The position numbers and the translations under genes are program-made. Positions 52,373 through 60,243 of a stretch of 64,000 bases of DNA are shown here, one piece after another (the first letter of the stretch is position 1; each line of letters opens with the position of its first letter). Location: NCBI GenBank assembly GCA_027492875.1, contig JAPUDV010000055.1, forward strand, positions 51,699-115,698, written 5' to 3'. This stretch comes from Candidatus Competibacteraceae bacterium. Lineage in GTDB: Bacteria; Pseudomonadota; Gammaproteobacteria; Competibacterales; Competibacteraceae. The notes under the pieces were generated by a model, which was not told the origin of the DNA, did not search any database, and worked only from the letters and a program-made list of their open reading frames with translations.

Positions 52373-55123
52373 ATGTATACCACCTACTTCGGTTTTGAAA
52401 ATAAGCCCTTCAAACCGAAAGATCTCAAAGATTATTATTGCAACGACAATTTCGATGGGGCGTGCGCCGACATTCTGGGCGGTATCCGGGCGCGACGCGG
52501 GTTCGTGCTGCTGATCGGCGAGGCCGGGCTCGGCAAGACGCTGGTATTGCGCCGCTGCATAGCGGAAGCCGACGATATTTTCTTCATCCTGCTGACCAAG
52601 GCCAACCTCGATTTCCCCGATATCCTCAACCACCTGTGCACCAGCCTGCAATTACCGGTCGACGGCTTGAACGCCGAGCAGCAGGGTAAGCTGTTGCAGG
52701 ATACCGTGGCCGCGCACGCGCGCCGCAACCAACCGATCGCCCTGCTGATCGACGACGCTCACCACCTACGCATCGGTGCGTTGAACCGCTTGTGGGATTT
52801 CGTGGAAGCGACGGCGGCGCCCGACCAGCGTCTGCAAGTCGTGCTGGCGGGCCTGCCGGAAATCGAAGGCAAGCTGCGCCAGCCCGAGTTGCGGCGGTTG
52901 CACGAACAGACGCAGGTTCGCTGCCGCCTCGAACGGCTGAGCGGCATGGAAACCGAGTTGTTCATCAACCATCAGTTCGGAATCGCCGGTTACGCGGGTG
53001 AAGAACTGTTTTCTCCCGCCGTTATCGAGCGCATCAACCACTACAGCCAGGGAGTTCCGCGCGCCATCGCCATGCTGTGCGACGCCATGTTCCTGTTCGC
53101 CAGCCTGGAATCGGAGCGCGAAATCGCACCGGATCTGGTGGATGAGGCCGCTCGCAACTGCTTTCTCGGCGAGCGGTCCCAATCGGGGGCCGGGGCGGCT
53201 GGCCCGCTCCGGCAGAATGTCGTTAGCGAGACGTTGCCGGAGTCCGCCGACGATGGCGGGTTCGACTTGCGTCTGGATCTGGATCTGGATCTGCCGCTGG
53301 ATTTCACCCTGGATTTCGATCTCAACCTCGATCAAACCCATACGCTCGATCAGACCCTGGCGGTCGAGCGGCCGGCGGTTGTGGCCAGGTCGCCAGCCGC
53401 CGAGGTTGCGGTGGAGGTCAAGCCGGCGCAACCTGCGGCATGGTCCGGTGCTGTGCCCGCCGTCGCGCCGGCGCCGAAACCGGATTCGCCGCCGCCGGCT
53501 CTGCGTGAATTTGCCCAGTTGTTGGGTGAACTCGCCGCCAAGCAGGAACGCCGGGAACCGCGGGATCGGGAAGCGGTGGATTATTTTCGGAACCGCTACC
53601 TGCGCTGGTCGCGCGGTGGCCCGGTGCAGGCGGATGAGTACCAGCGACGCGTCGCGTGGCTGGCGGAAACCCAGCAACCGGTGCTGGTGAGCCTGGCGGT
53701 CGGCGTGGGCACGGCCCCGGAGCAGGACAGCGTGCTCTGCGCGTTGCTGGTCAATCCCAGTTGGTGGCTGTATCGGGAAATCCGCCTGCGGCTGCGCAGC
53801 CCCGAACTGGTATTTGCCGATGAAGGGCGGGTCCCGCCGCTGCGGTTGCTGGATGGCCGGGAAGCCCAGCCGGTGTACATCCGCTATCGCTGCCCCCGCG
53901 CCGGTCCAGTGCAAACCACCCTGTGGCTGGAACTCGACCTCTGCGACCATCGGGGCGAGTGGCACGGCTACGACAACCACTTCGAGATCCGGCTGGATTT
54001 CACCCGGCCGGTTGAGAGCAAGCAGGAACCGGCGACGGGCGCCGCGCCGCGGGTCGATCATTTCTGGCCCGACCCGCTGCTGGACAAGGCCGCTTCCAGC
54101 GGATGGTTGTTGGACGATCTGGCCGTCGCGCGCAAGGAAGCCGGCGCCGGCGCTCTGGCCTGCACGCTGCCGCTCGAACTGGAAGCCGATCCCGAGCGCA
54201 GCTACAGCCTGCGGGCCGCGAGCACCGCCAGCGGTCAGGCGCTCAGTCGCGGTACGCCGCTGACGCGGGCGCTGCTGCTGCCGGAGAACTCGGCCCAGGC
54301 GGCGGCGCGCATCGAACTGGTGTCGCGCCCGCTGATGATCTTCGGGCGTCACAGCTCCGCCGTCGGCACCGGGTTCGGCGATTTCACCTTGGGCTTCGTG
54401 CCGAAGTACAACCGGATTTCCCGGCTACATAGCGTGATCTGTGCGCTGGGCGACCAACTGGCGCTAATGCCGGTCAGCGACGAAGGCTATACCTACACCG
54501 GCCGGAACGGCCAGCGGCTGGAGCGTGGGAGCTGGCACCTGCTGGAAGCCGACGATGTTCTGGATGTATGCGATCTGTACCGGTTAAGACTGTCTCTGGC
54601 CTGGGATCGTAAAGGCGAGCATGCGCCGTTGGATTGGGACAGCCGGGAACCGCGCGACAAGTTCGGTCGCTATCTGCTCGAACTGGTCGACGTGCTGCAT
54701 CAGCGCGACCGGCAGACCAGCACCGATGCCTTGCGGGACAAGCTCAAGGTTCGCTATCTCAAGCTGCTACAAATGCAGGAACGGGTGGCCCAGTTGAACG
54801 GCGTCGGCAATCCTGGTGGCCTGCTTTACGCCCGGTTCGAACGCGAGGACGCCGCGCGCCGGCAGATCGTCCACTACTACGTCCCCAAGTGGTTGCCGCT
54901 GGGCAGTTCCCCGGAGGCCGGTCTGCGCGTCAATGCCCAAGGCGTGGCGCCCCGGCACGCCGAACTGTTGTTTCGGGACGGCATGTACTGGATTCAGAAC
55001 CTGGCCGAACCGGGTTCGGTTCGGGTGGGCTGCCACGATTTGGCCACCAACGAGGTGCTGGCCCTGGAAGCGGGTGACGTGCTGAGGATCGGCGAGGCGC
55101 GGTTTACGTTTGATGCGTACTGA
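52373..55123 (+). CDS. ExeA-type AAA ATPase with two C-terminal FHA-like domains
   Basis: A 916-residue multidomain protein. Residues 1-270 are an ExeA/GspA-like AAA ATPase: MYTTYFGFENKPFKP start, Walker A GEAGLGKT (49-56), Walker B IALLIDDAHH (122-131). Residues 295-325 are a Leu/Asp-alternating acidic stretch (DLDLDLPLDF). After a Pro/Ala linker comes a region with beta-like strands (residues 420-640). Residues 650-740 (IFGRHS...SRLHSVICALGD, then NGQRLERG...LEADDVLDV) look like one FHA domain, and 840-915 (PLGSS, PRHAELLFRDGMYWIQNL, LEAGDVLRIG) like a second. FHA domains bind phosphothreonine. I know no named family with this order. The gene overlaps the convergent kinase gene by 20 bp. 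Confidence 0.8.
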   Translation: MYTTYFGFENKPFKPKDLKDYYCNDNFDGACADILGGIRARRGFVLLIGEAGLGKTLVLRRCIAEADDIFFILLTKANLDFPDILNHLCTSLQLPVDGLNAEQQGKLLQDTVAAHARRNQPIALLIDDAHHLRIGALNRLWDFVEATAAPDQRLQVVLAGLPEIEGKLRQPELRRLHEQTQVRCRLERLSGMETELFINHQFGIAGYAGEELFSPAVIERINHYSQGVPRAIAMLCDAMFLFASLESEREIAPDLVDEAARNCFLGERSQSGAGAAGPLRQNVVSETLPESADDGGFDLRLDLDLDLPLDFTLDFDLNLDQTHTLDQTLAVERPAVVARSPAAEVAVEVKPAQPAAWSGAVPAVAPAPKPDSPPPALREFAQLLGELAAKQERREPRDREAVDYFRNRYLRWSRGGPVQADEYQRRVAWLAETQQPVLVSLAVGVGTAPEQDSVLCALLVNPSWWLYREIRLRLRSPELVFADEGRVPPLRLLDGREAQPVYIRYRCPRAGPVQTTLWLELDLCDHRGEWHGYDNHFEIRLDFTRPVESKQEPATGAAPRVDHFWPDPLLDKAASSGWLLDDLAVARKEAGAGALACTLPLELEADPERSYSLRAASTASGQALSRGTPLTRALLLPENSAQAAARIELVSRPLMIFGRHSSAVGTGFGDFTLGFVPKYNRISRLHSVICALGDQLALMPVSDEGYTYTGRNGQRLERGSWHLLEADDVLDVCDLYRLRLSLAWDRKGEHAPLDWDSREPRDKFGRYLLELVDVLHQRDRQTSTDALRDKLKVRYLKLLQMQERVAQLNGVGNPGGLLYARFEREDAARRQIVHYYVPKWLPLGSSPEAGLRVNAQGVAPRHAELLFRDGMYWIQNLAEPGSVRVGCHDLATNEVLALEAGDVLRIGEARFTFDAY

Positions 55124-56468
55124 CGCCGGGCTGGCCGTCGGACGGTGACGGCAGCACCGCTTCGGCCAGCAGGCCACCCAGCGCCGCAGAGCGGTCCAGC
55201 CGCAGCGCGCCGCCGTACTGCCGGACGATGTCGCCGGCGATGGCCAGCCCCAAGCCGTGGCCGGCGCGGGATTCGTCGATGCGTGTCCCCCGTTGCCGCA
55301 ATAGCTCCATCTGCTCCGGCGGGCAGCCCGGCCCGTCGTCCTCCACTCGCAGGCACAGTCCTTGCCGGGTCACGCCGGCGGTCAATCGCACCACGGCCAC
55401 CGCCCACTGACAGGCGTTGTCGAGCAGGTTGCCCAACAGTTCCAGCAGGTCGTCGCGATCGCAGGGAAAGGTGCTGGAGAGGGGGATCTGCACCTCGATC
55501 CGCAGCTTCCGGTCGCGGTGGATGCGGCGCAGCGTCTCGATCAGATCGGCGACCTCCCGTTCCAGCAGCACCCGTTGGCCGGGCGCGCCGCCGCCGGCGA
55601 TTCGCGCCCGCTTGAGTTCGCGTTCGGTCAGGGCGCGGATCTGCTGGATCTGCTGGCGCAGCGCCTGCCAGCCGGCGCTGTCGTCGGGCGGGAGCGGGTG
55701 CTCGGCGAGCTGGGCCAGCGCGGTGAGCGGGGTTTTCACGGCGTGAGCCAGGTTGCCGAGCGCGTGGCGGGCCCGCCGCTGGCGTTGGTCCAGCAGGGCC
55801 AGCAGGCGGTTCAACTCGGCCACCAGCGGCCGTACTTCGTCCGGGGCGTCGGCTGGCAGTTGCGCGATCTCGCCGCGGGCCAGCCGCGGCAGATCCTGAC
55901 GAATGTGCTCCAGCGGCGTCAGACCGTGCCGCACGATCCGTCGCTGGAGCAATAACAGCGCGGCGAACAGCAGCAGCGCGACCAGGATAAATTCCAGCAG
56001 GATACGTTGGATCCCTTGGCGCACCGGCGTGAAATCCTCGGTTACGGCGATGGCGACAGGCTGGTCCCGGACCCGGAAAGCACGCCCGACCAGCAGCAGG
56101 TGCTGGTCTTGTGGGCCGGTGACGAAGCGACGGGTGACGCGGTCGGGCGCGAGCGGTGGCAGCGCCAGTTCGGTGTCCCACAGAGAACGGGAAGAGAGTG
56201 CGCCACCGGGCGCTTCGATCCGGTAGTAGTGCCCCGAGTAGGGTTGATGGAAGGAAGCGCCGATCTGGTTGGCGGCCAGCCGGGGCTGACCGGTGTCGTC
56301 GAAGTCCAGGGCCGCCAGCAGGGTTTCCAGATCGTGCTCCAGCCGGCCGGCGACGAAGTTTTCGGCCAGTTGCCGCAACGAATAACCCCCGAGGGCGACC
56401 GCCAGCACCATCAACAGAGCGAGCGCCAGAATCAGACCGGCCGACAGTCGGGCTTGCAGCGAGGTCAT
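55104..56468 (-). CDS. Sensor histidine kinase (QseC/PmrB-like)
   Basis: A 454-residue inner-membrane sensor. TM1 is at residues 9-30 and TM2 near 160-180 ([19 protein letters not shown]), with a periplasmic domain of about 130 residues, then a HAMP-like linker, the H box [19 protein letters not shown] box [12 protein letters not shown]1 [10 protein letters not shown] and G2 [11 protein letters not shown]. Its start overlaps the upstream response regulator stop by 4 nt. This is the second PepSY-regulator-kinase cassette of the window. The final codons overlap the AAA-FHA gene end. The signal is unknown. Confidence 0.93.
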   Translation of the reverse strand: MTSLQARLSAGLILALALLMVLAVALGGYSLRQLAENFVAGRLEHDLETLLAALDFDDTGQPRLAANQIGASFHQPYSGHYYRIEAPGGALSSRSLWDTELALPPLAPDRVTRRFVTGPQDQHLLLVGRAFRVRDQPVAIAVTEDFTPVRQGIQRILLEFILVALLLFAALLLLQRRIVRHGLTPLEHIRQDLPRLARGEIAQLPADAPDEVRPLVAELNRLLALLDQRQRRARHALGNLAHAVKTPLTALAQLAEHPLPPDDSAGWQALRQQIQQIRALTERELKRARIAGGGAPGQRVLLEREVADLIETLRRIHRDRKLRIEVQIPLSSTFPCDRDDLLELLGNLLDNACQWAVAVVRLTAGVTRQGLCLRVEDDGPGCPPEQMELLRQRGTRIDESRAGHGLGLAIAGDIVRQYGGALRLDRSAALGGLLAEAVLPSPSDGQPGVSTHQT

Positions 56469-57136
56469 GTCCCTTCGGTACCGAACACGTAGCCCTGGCC
56501 GCGGCGGGTGGCGATCAGGTCGCGGCCGAGCTTGCGGCGCAGCCGGTTGATGTAGACCTCCAGCACGTTGCTGTCGCGCTCGGTCTCGAAATCGTAGACG
56601 TGTTCGACCAGCCGGGTTTTCGACAGCACCCGGCCGGGGTGCAGCATGAGGTAGCGCAGCAGGCGGAATTCGGTGCCGGTTAGCGCGACCGTGGTGTTGG
56701 TGGCGATCACGCGCGCGGTTTGAGCCTCTTCGTCCAGTGTCAGTCCCGCGACTTGCAGCGGGCCGGGTGGCCGGGCGATGCCGCGCCGCAACAGCGCGTG
56801 CAGACGGGCGATCAGTTCGGCGCTGTGAAACGGTTTGCCCAGGTAATCATCGGCGCCGGCCTTGAACCCGTCCACTTTTTCGTGCCAGGCGTCGCGGGCG
56901 GTCAGAATCAGCACCGGTACCGGATGGCCGGCCGCACGCCAGCCGCGCAGCACGTCCAGCCCGGAGCAGCCGGGTAGCCCGACATCCAGCACCACCACAT
57001 CGTAGGGTTCGGACTCGCCCATGAAACCGGCGTCCACGCCGTTGTCCGCCAGGTCCACGGCGAAGCCGGCCCGTTGCAGCTCGGCGCGCAGCCGACCGCT
57101 CAGCAGCGTGTCATCCTCGACCAGCAGCAGGCGCAT
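56465..57136 (-). CDS. OmpR-family response regulator
   Basis: A 223-residue regulator. The receiver domain has E7-D8-D9, Asp51 in VLDVGLP and the Lys in DDYLGKPFH. The winged-helix domain has [17 protein letters not shown] and [17 protein letters not shown]. It resembles the regulator at 34462-35145 throughout, suggesting duplication. It overlaps its kinase by 4 nt and lies 13 bp downstream of a PepSY gene. Confidence 0.95.
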   Translation of the reverse strand: MRLLLVEDDTLLSGRLRAELQRAGFAVDLADNGVDAGFMGESEPYDVVVLDVGLPGCSGLDVLRGWRAAGHPVPVLILTARDAWHEKVDGFKAGADDYLGKPFHSAELIARLHALLRRGIARPPGPLQVAGLTLDEEAQTARVIATNTTVALTGTEFRLLRYLMLHPGRVLSKTRLVEHVYDFETERDSNVLEVYINRLRRKLGRDLIATRRGQGYVFGTEGT

Positions 57137-57149
57137 CGCTAATTGTTAC

Positions 57150-57467
57150 TCATTCATGTTCTTCATGTTCGAAGTGCCACAGCTTGCCGGTGCGGGCATC
57201 GTATTCGAATTCCCGCACCACGCCGTCGCCGCCTAGAAATTTCAGGTCGTAGACATAGCGTCCGTGCTCGGTTTCCAGTTCCGCTTCCAGCAGCTGACCA
57301 CCGGGATGTTGGCGGTGATGGTTGGCGATGATGGTTTCCAGCGACAGGATTTGCCCGGCGCCGCGCAAACGACGGATTTCGTCGGGGTCGCGCCCGGCCA
57401 TGGCCGGACCTTCCGCCAGCAGGCTCGCGGCCAGCAGCAGGACGGCAATGGGTCGGATGGGACGCAT
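57150..57467 (-). CDS. Secreted PepSY-domain protein
   Basis: A 105-residue exported protein with a signal peptide (residues 1-24, AVLLLAASLLAEGPAMA). The mature part is one PepSY unit: ETIIANHHRQHPGGQLLEAELETEHGRYVYDLKFLGGDGVVREFEYDARTGKLW in outline. It ends in a His/Glu tail (HFEHEEHE) that could bind metal. The ATG at 57467 was chosen because it starts the signal peptide; the frame runs on upstream through the cytochrome gene out of phase. It lies between cytochrome b561 (26 bp) and the response regulator (13 bp). Confidence 0.88.
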   Translation of the reverse strand: MRPIRPIAVLLLAASLLAEGPAMAGRDPDEIRRLRGAGQILSLETIIANHHRQHPGGQLLEAELETEHGRYVYDLKFLGGDGVVREFEYDARTGKLWHFEHEEHE

Positions 57468-57493
57468 GGGCGCGGTTCCGCGAACCTCGGGGC

Positions 57494-58105
57494 TCAGGCG
57501 CGCTTGCGCCCGGTGACCATGGCGCGGGCTAGATTTTCGCGGTGTAACAGGCTTTCCCAGACCACCCCGATCAGGTGGCCGGCGATCAGCACCAGGGTGA
57601 AGTTGGCGAAGAATTCGTGGATCTCCTTGATGGAGCGGATGGTGTTTTCGCCGCTGCCCGCCAGCCAGCCGGCCAGAGGACCCAGACCCTTGTCGGCGCC
57701 GTACAGCAGCAAGCCGGCGGTGACGGCGGTGGTCAGACTCAGCAACAAGATCACAATCATTGCGCCGCCAGCCGGATTGTGACCCAGATGGCGGCGCGCG
57801 CGCAGGGTTAATACCTGTTTGAGGTAGGACAGGGTGGCGCCCGGCCCGCGCACGAAGTCGGCGAATCGGGCGTGGCGCGGCCCAGCGAAGCCCCAGAGCA
57901 GGCGGAACAGCAGCAGTCCGGCAATGGTGTAGCCGGCCCAGACGTGGACGGTTTGCAGCCACTCGCCGTCCAGGCGGTCCTGGATATTTTCGAACCACTC
58001 GCCCTGGGTGAAGTAGGCAGTGCAGAACGCGGTCGCCAGGATCCAATGAAACAGGCGGACCAGCGGGTCCCAAACAGTGATTTCGGTGGAATGATGGTCG
58101 TTCAT
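57494..58105 (-). CDS. Cytochrome b561-like membrane protein
   Basis: A 203-residue di-heme-type cytochrome b of the CybB/YodB class with four transmembrane helices. Histidines likely to bind heme lie in LVRLFHWILA, WLQTVHVWAGYT, IKEIHEFFAN and LIAGHLIGV. It begins MNDHHSTEITVWDPLVRLFHW, a family-typical start. Such proteins pass electrons from quinols or to periplasmic partners. It is encoded between two PepSY genes and upstream of the two-component genes, so the set may be a redox- or metal-responsive module (inference). Confidence 0.9.
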   Translation of the reverse strand: MNDHHSTEITVWDPLVRLFHWILATAFCTAYFTQGEWFENIQDRLDGEWLQTVHVWAGYTIAGLLLFRLLWGFAGPRHARFADFVRGPGATLSYLKQVLTLRARRHLGHNPAGGAMIVILLLSLTTAVTAGLLLYGADKGLGPLAGWLAGSGENTIRSIKEIHEFFANFTLVLIAGHLIGVVWESLLHRENLARAMVTGRKRA

Positions 58106-58224
58106 GGCGATAAGGTCGCGGCGTGATGGGCGCTTCCACCGCGCGGTGGCGCGGGGAAGGCGAAATTGCGGTTTTCCGGTTTCGGGGCGTTAGCCTTCGG
58201 CTTTAAGCTTTTGCGCCTTCGACC

Positions 58225-58542
58225 TCACCGGGCCTCTTCCGCGACCAGTTCGCCGGTCTTAATGTCGTAATACACCTCCCACTTCTTGCCGTCGTCGCCC
58301 TTGATTTTCACTTCCCAGGTCTCCTTGCCGTTCTTCCCGTCCTTGTAGGCCTTGATCATTTCACCCGGATGCGCCTTCAACGCCATTTCGACGGCATGTT
58401 CCTTGGTGATGCCGGCGGTCGTCGCCGCGGCTGGCGGGCTGGCGCTTGGCGCGGCGTCCTTGGTGTCGGAAGCGAGAGCAGCGGTGGCGAAGGTGGTGGC
58501 GAGCGTGAGAACGGCGGCGAGCAGGGACTTGCGAACGATCAT
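58225..58542 (-). CDS. Secreted PepSY-domain protein
   Basis: A 105-residue exported protein. The signal peptide is residues 1-24 (LLAAVLTLATTFATAALA). A short Ala/Pro/Ser linker leads into a full PepSY unit: ITKEHAVEMALKAHPGEMIKAYKDGKNGKETWEVKIKGDD, then KKWEVYYDIKTGELVAEEA in outline. I chose the ATG at 58542; the frame extends five codons upstream to a less likely ATG. It is the first gene of the PepSY-cytochrome-PepSY-regulator-kinase cassette, separated from the cytochrome gene by 119 bp. Confidence 0.9.
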   Translation of the reverse strand: MIVRKSLLAAVLTLATTFATAALASDTKDAAPSASPPAAATTAGITKEHAVEMALKAHPGEMIKAYKDGKNGKETWEVKIKGDDGKKWEVYYDIKTGELVAEEAR

Positions 58543-58919
58543 GGAGCAATACCTCAATTATCGGATGAATTCAGCAATCACGGGGGTCGTCGGTTCGGAC
58601 TGGCGCGTCCATCGCGACCTGGGGCGCACTTTACGGGACGTACCTGAAACCAACCTTAAAATTTTTCAGCTGCCGCGTCGCTGGAACAGGCGGGATCGTC
58701 ACGGAACGGTGCGCGTCGGTTCGGCCGCCATGCGCCGGGGGCTGGCGTCGGTTCGGCCGCTAGCGGCGGGCGCGGGGTTCGGGTAGCCCGCCTCGATCAG
58801 GTCGAACGCGTGCCCGGCGCGGGCAACGCCGATCCGATGTTGGTTTTTTCGCCGCCGCCATAATAGACTTGCCCGCCAACCCAGCCGACTTGCCAACGAC
58901 CTCATCGGGAGTTTCGCCC
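58543..58919. other. Divergent control region with direct repeats
   Basis: Facing the PepSY operon, ACCTGAA (58642-58648) and ACCTTAA (58653-58659) are direct repeats with an 11-bp period, as OmpR-family sites are, next to an AT-rich AAAATTTTTCAG patch. Further on, the 16-mer GCGTCGGTTCGGCCGC occurs twice, at 58713-58728 and 58745-58760. No gene is supported. An ATAATAG near 58861 may belong to a promoter for the repeat-protein gene. Confidence 0.5.
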
Positions 58920-59318
58920 ATGGAAATGAAAAACATCGTGCCATTGCTCCAGTCCTACCGGAACGATCTGCCCGACGGTAGCAAGACCGCCGCCGCCATC
59001 GACCGGAACGCCAGTTTGGAGGAAATTTCCGAGCTGGCCGAGGAGGAAGGTCTGCATAAGCTGGCCTCGGTGTTGTTCGAGGCCGAGCAGGAAGCGCTAC
59101 GGGATGGTTCGGAAGCGGCGGAAGACGCCGAGGTGGCCACCGACGCCTTCGTTCGGGACACCCGCCAGGACTTGCCGGCAGGCAGCAAGACCGCCGCCGC
59201 CATCGACCGCGGCGCCTCGTGGGAGGAGATTTCCGAATTGGCCGAGGAAGAAGGTCTGCATCAGATCGCATCGGTTTTGTTCGAAGCCGAACAGGAACGG
59301 TTGCGCGCCCCTTCCTGA
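58920..59318 (+). CDS. Small acidic protein made of two tandem repeats
   Basis: A 132-residue acidic protein I cannot assign to a family. Residues 16-61 and 84-129 are nearly the same 46-residue unit: DLP-GSKTAAAIDR-AS-EEISELAEEEGLH, then ASVLFEAEQE-LR. The unit is helical in outlook, with no signal peptide, cysteine or membrane segment. The DNA repeats with a 204-bp period (58965 and 59169) and is close to identical, so the duplication seems recent or under conversion. The ATG at 58920 follows CGGGAG; ATG 58926 is an alternative. It stands alone between non-coding regions. Confidence 0.75.
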   Translation: MEMKNIVPLLQSYRNDLPDGSKTAAAIDRNASLEEISELAEEEGLHKLASVLFEAEQEALRDGSEAAEDAEVATDAFVRDTRQDLPAGSKTAAAIDRGASWEEISELAEEEGLHQIASVLFEAEQERLRAPS

Positions 59319-59643
59319 CGCCGCGCGAACCGCCGGTTCGGCCGGTGGTCGCCGCACCCGCCCATTCGTTCGATCATCGTTTTCCGTTCGCGCGCTCCGC
59401 CGCCTTCACGTCCTGTCGGCGGCGCCGTCGAACCGGGTTTCGGCGCGCTGCCTTCCGGATCTCGATAGCCCCCTATCAAAGCGGCGGATATCGATTAAAA
59501 TGCCCGCGCCCGGCCGGCTAGCCGTCACATCCCTTGCCGGCGCGGCGGCAGGGTCCGCTGGGCGGATGCTCCGGTCGCCATCGTGCAACACACCACGCTT
59601 TGATCGATGCGCGGTTCTCCAGGATTTTGAAACTAGGTAGGGT
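59319..59643 (+). other. Intergenic region before the methyltransferase gene
   Basis: No gene is supported. A 7-bp stem, CGCCGCC (59398-59404) with GGCGGCG (59418-59424), may follow the repeat-protein transcript, but no T run is present. TAAAAT at 59496-59501 is a possible -10 for the downstream gene, with a poor -35 CTATCA at 59473-59478. Confidence 0.4.
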
Positions 59644-60240
59644 ATGAAACGTTTGGTGAAGGTGTTGATGCAAAACCCCGGCGCCGCGTCACTGGCATTG
59701 TTCACGCGGGAAATCTGGGCCAACCCGCGCGCCATGGGGGCGGCCTGTCCCAGCGCGCCGGCACTGGCGAGCTGCATGGCCTCGCGGGTGCCGCTGGATC
59801 GGGACGGACTGGTGGTGGAACTGGGCGGGGGAACCGGCGCGGTGACTGCCGCCCTGCTCAAGCACGGCGTGCCGCCCTGGAAGCTGGTGGTGATCGAACG
59901 TTCGCCGACGCTGGCCAACCATTTGCGCCAGCGTTTTCCGCAATTGCGGGTCGTGCAGGGAGACGCCGCTCAACTGGCGCAACTGCTGGGCCACGACCGC
60001 TCGCGGGGCGTCGGCGGCATCGTGTCCAGCCTGCCCCTGCGTTCCTTGCCACCCGCCGTCACCCGCGCCGTCAGCCATCAGTTCGAAACCCTGCTCGATG
60101 CCGGCGGCCTGCTGGTGCAATACACCTACGACCTGCGCGGCACCCAGCCCCGCCTGTTGCCCCACTTTCGGCGGCGGTCCAGCAAAATCGTCTGGAGCAA
60201 TCTGCCGCCCGCCCGGGTGGAAGTATTCGAGCGGGAGTAG
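59644..60240 (+). CDS. SAM-dependent methyltransferase (phospholipid methyltransferase-like)
   Basis: A 198-residue class I methyltransferase. The SAM motif I is VVELGGGTGAVTAALL near residue 58, the acidic motif II is VVIERSPTLANHL near 82, and motif III is VVQGDAA. GIVSSLPLRSLPP replaces the NPPY of nucleic-acid enzymes, which argues for the PmtA/phospholipid N-methyltransferase-type or another small-molecule substrate, and against KsgA. The N-terminus (MKRLVKVLMQNPGAA) is basic and amphipathic, as in membrane-surface enzymes. It is convergent with pta, only 3 bp apart. Confidence 0.82.
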   Translation: MKRLVKVLMQNPGAASLALFTREIWANPRAMGAACPSAPALASCMASRVPLDRDGLVVELGGGTGAVTAALLKHGVPPWKLVVIERSPTLANHLRQRFPQLRVVQGDAAQLAQLLGHDRSRGVGGIVSSLPLRSLPPAVTRAVSHQFETLLDAGGLLVQYTYDLRGTQPRLLPHFRRRSSKIVWSNLPPARVEVFERE

Positions 60241-60243
60241 GGA

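Noticed and set aside
53257..53345. CTGGAT-like repeats, considered as a DNA repeat array
   Set aside because: They encode the Leu/Asp-alternating stretch in frame inside a large gene and are not exact repeats.
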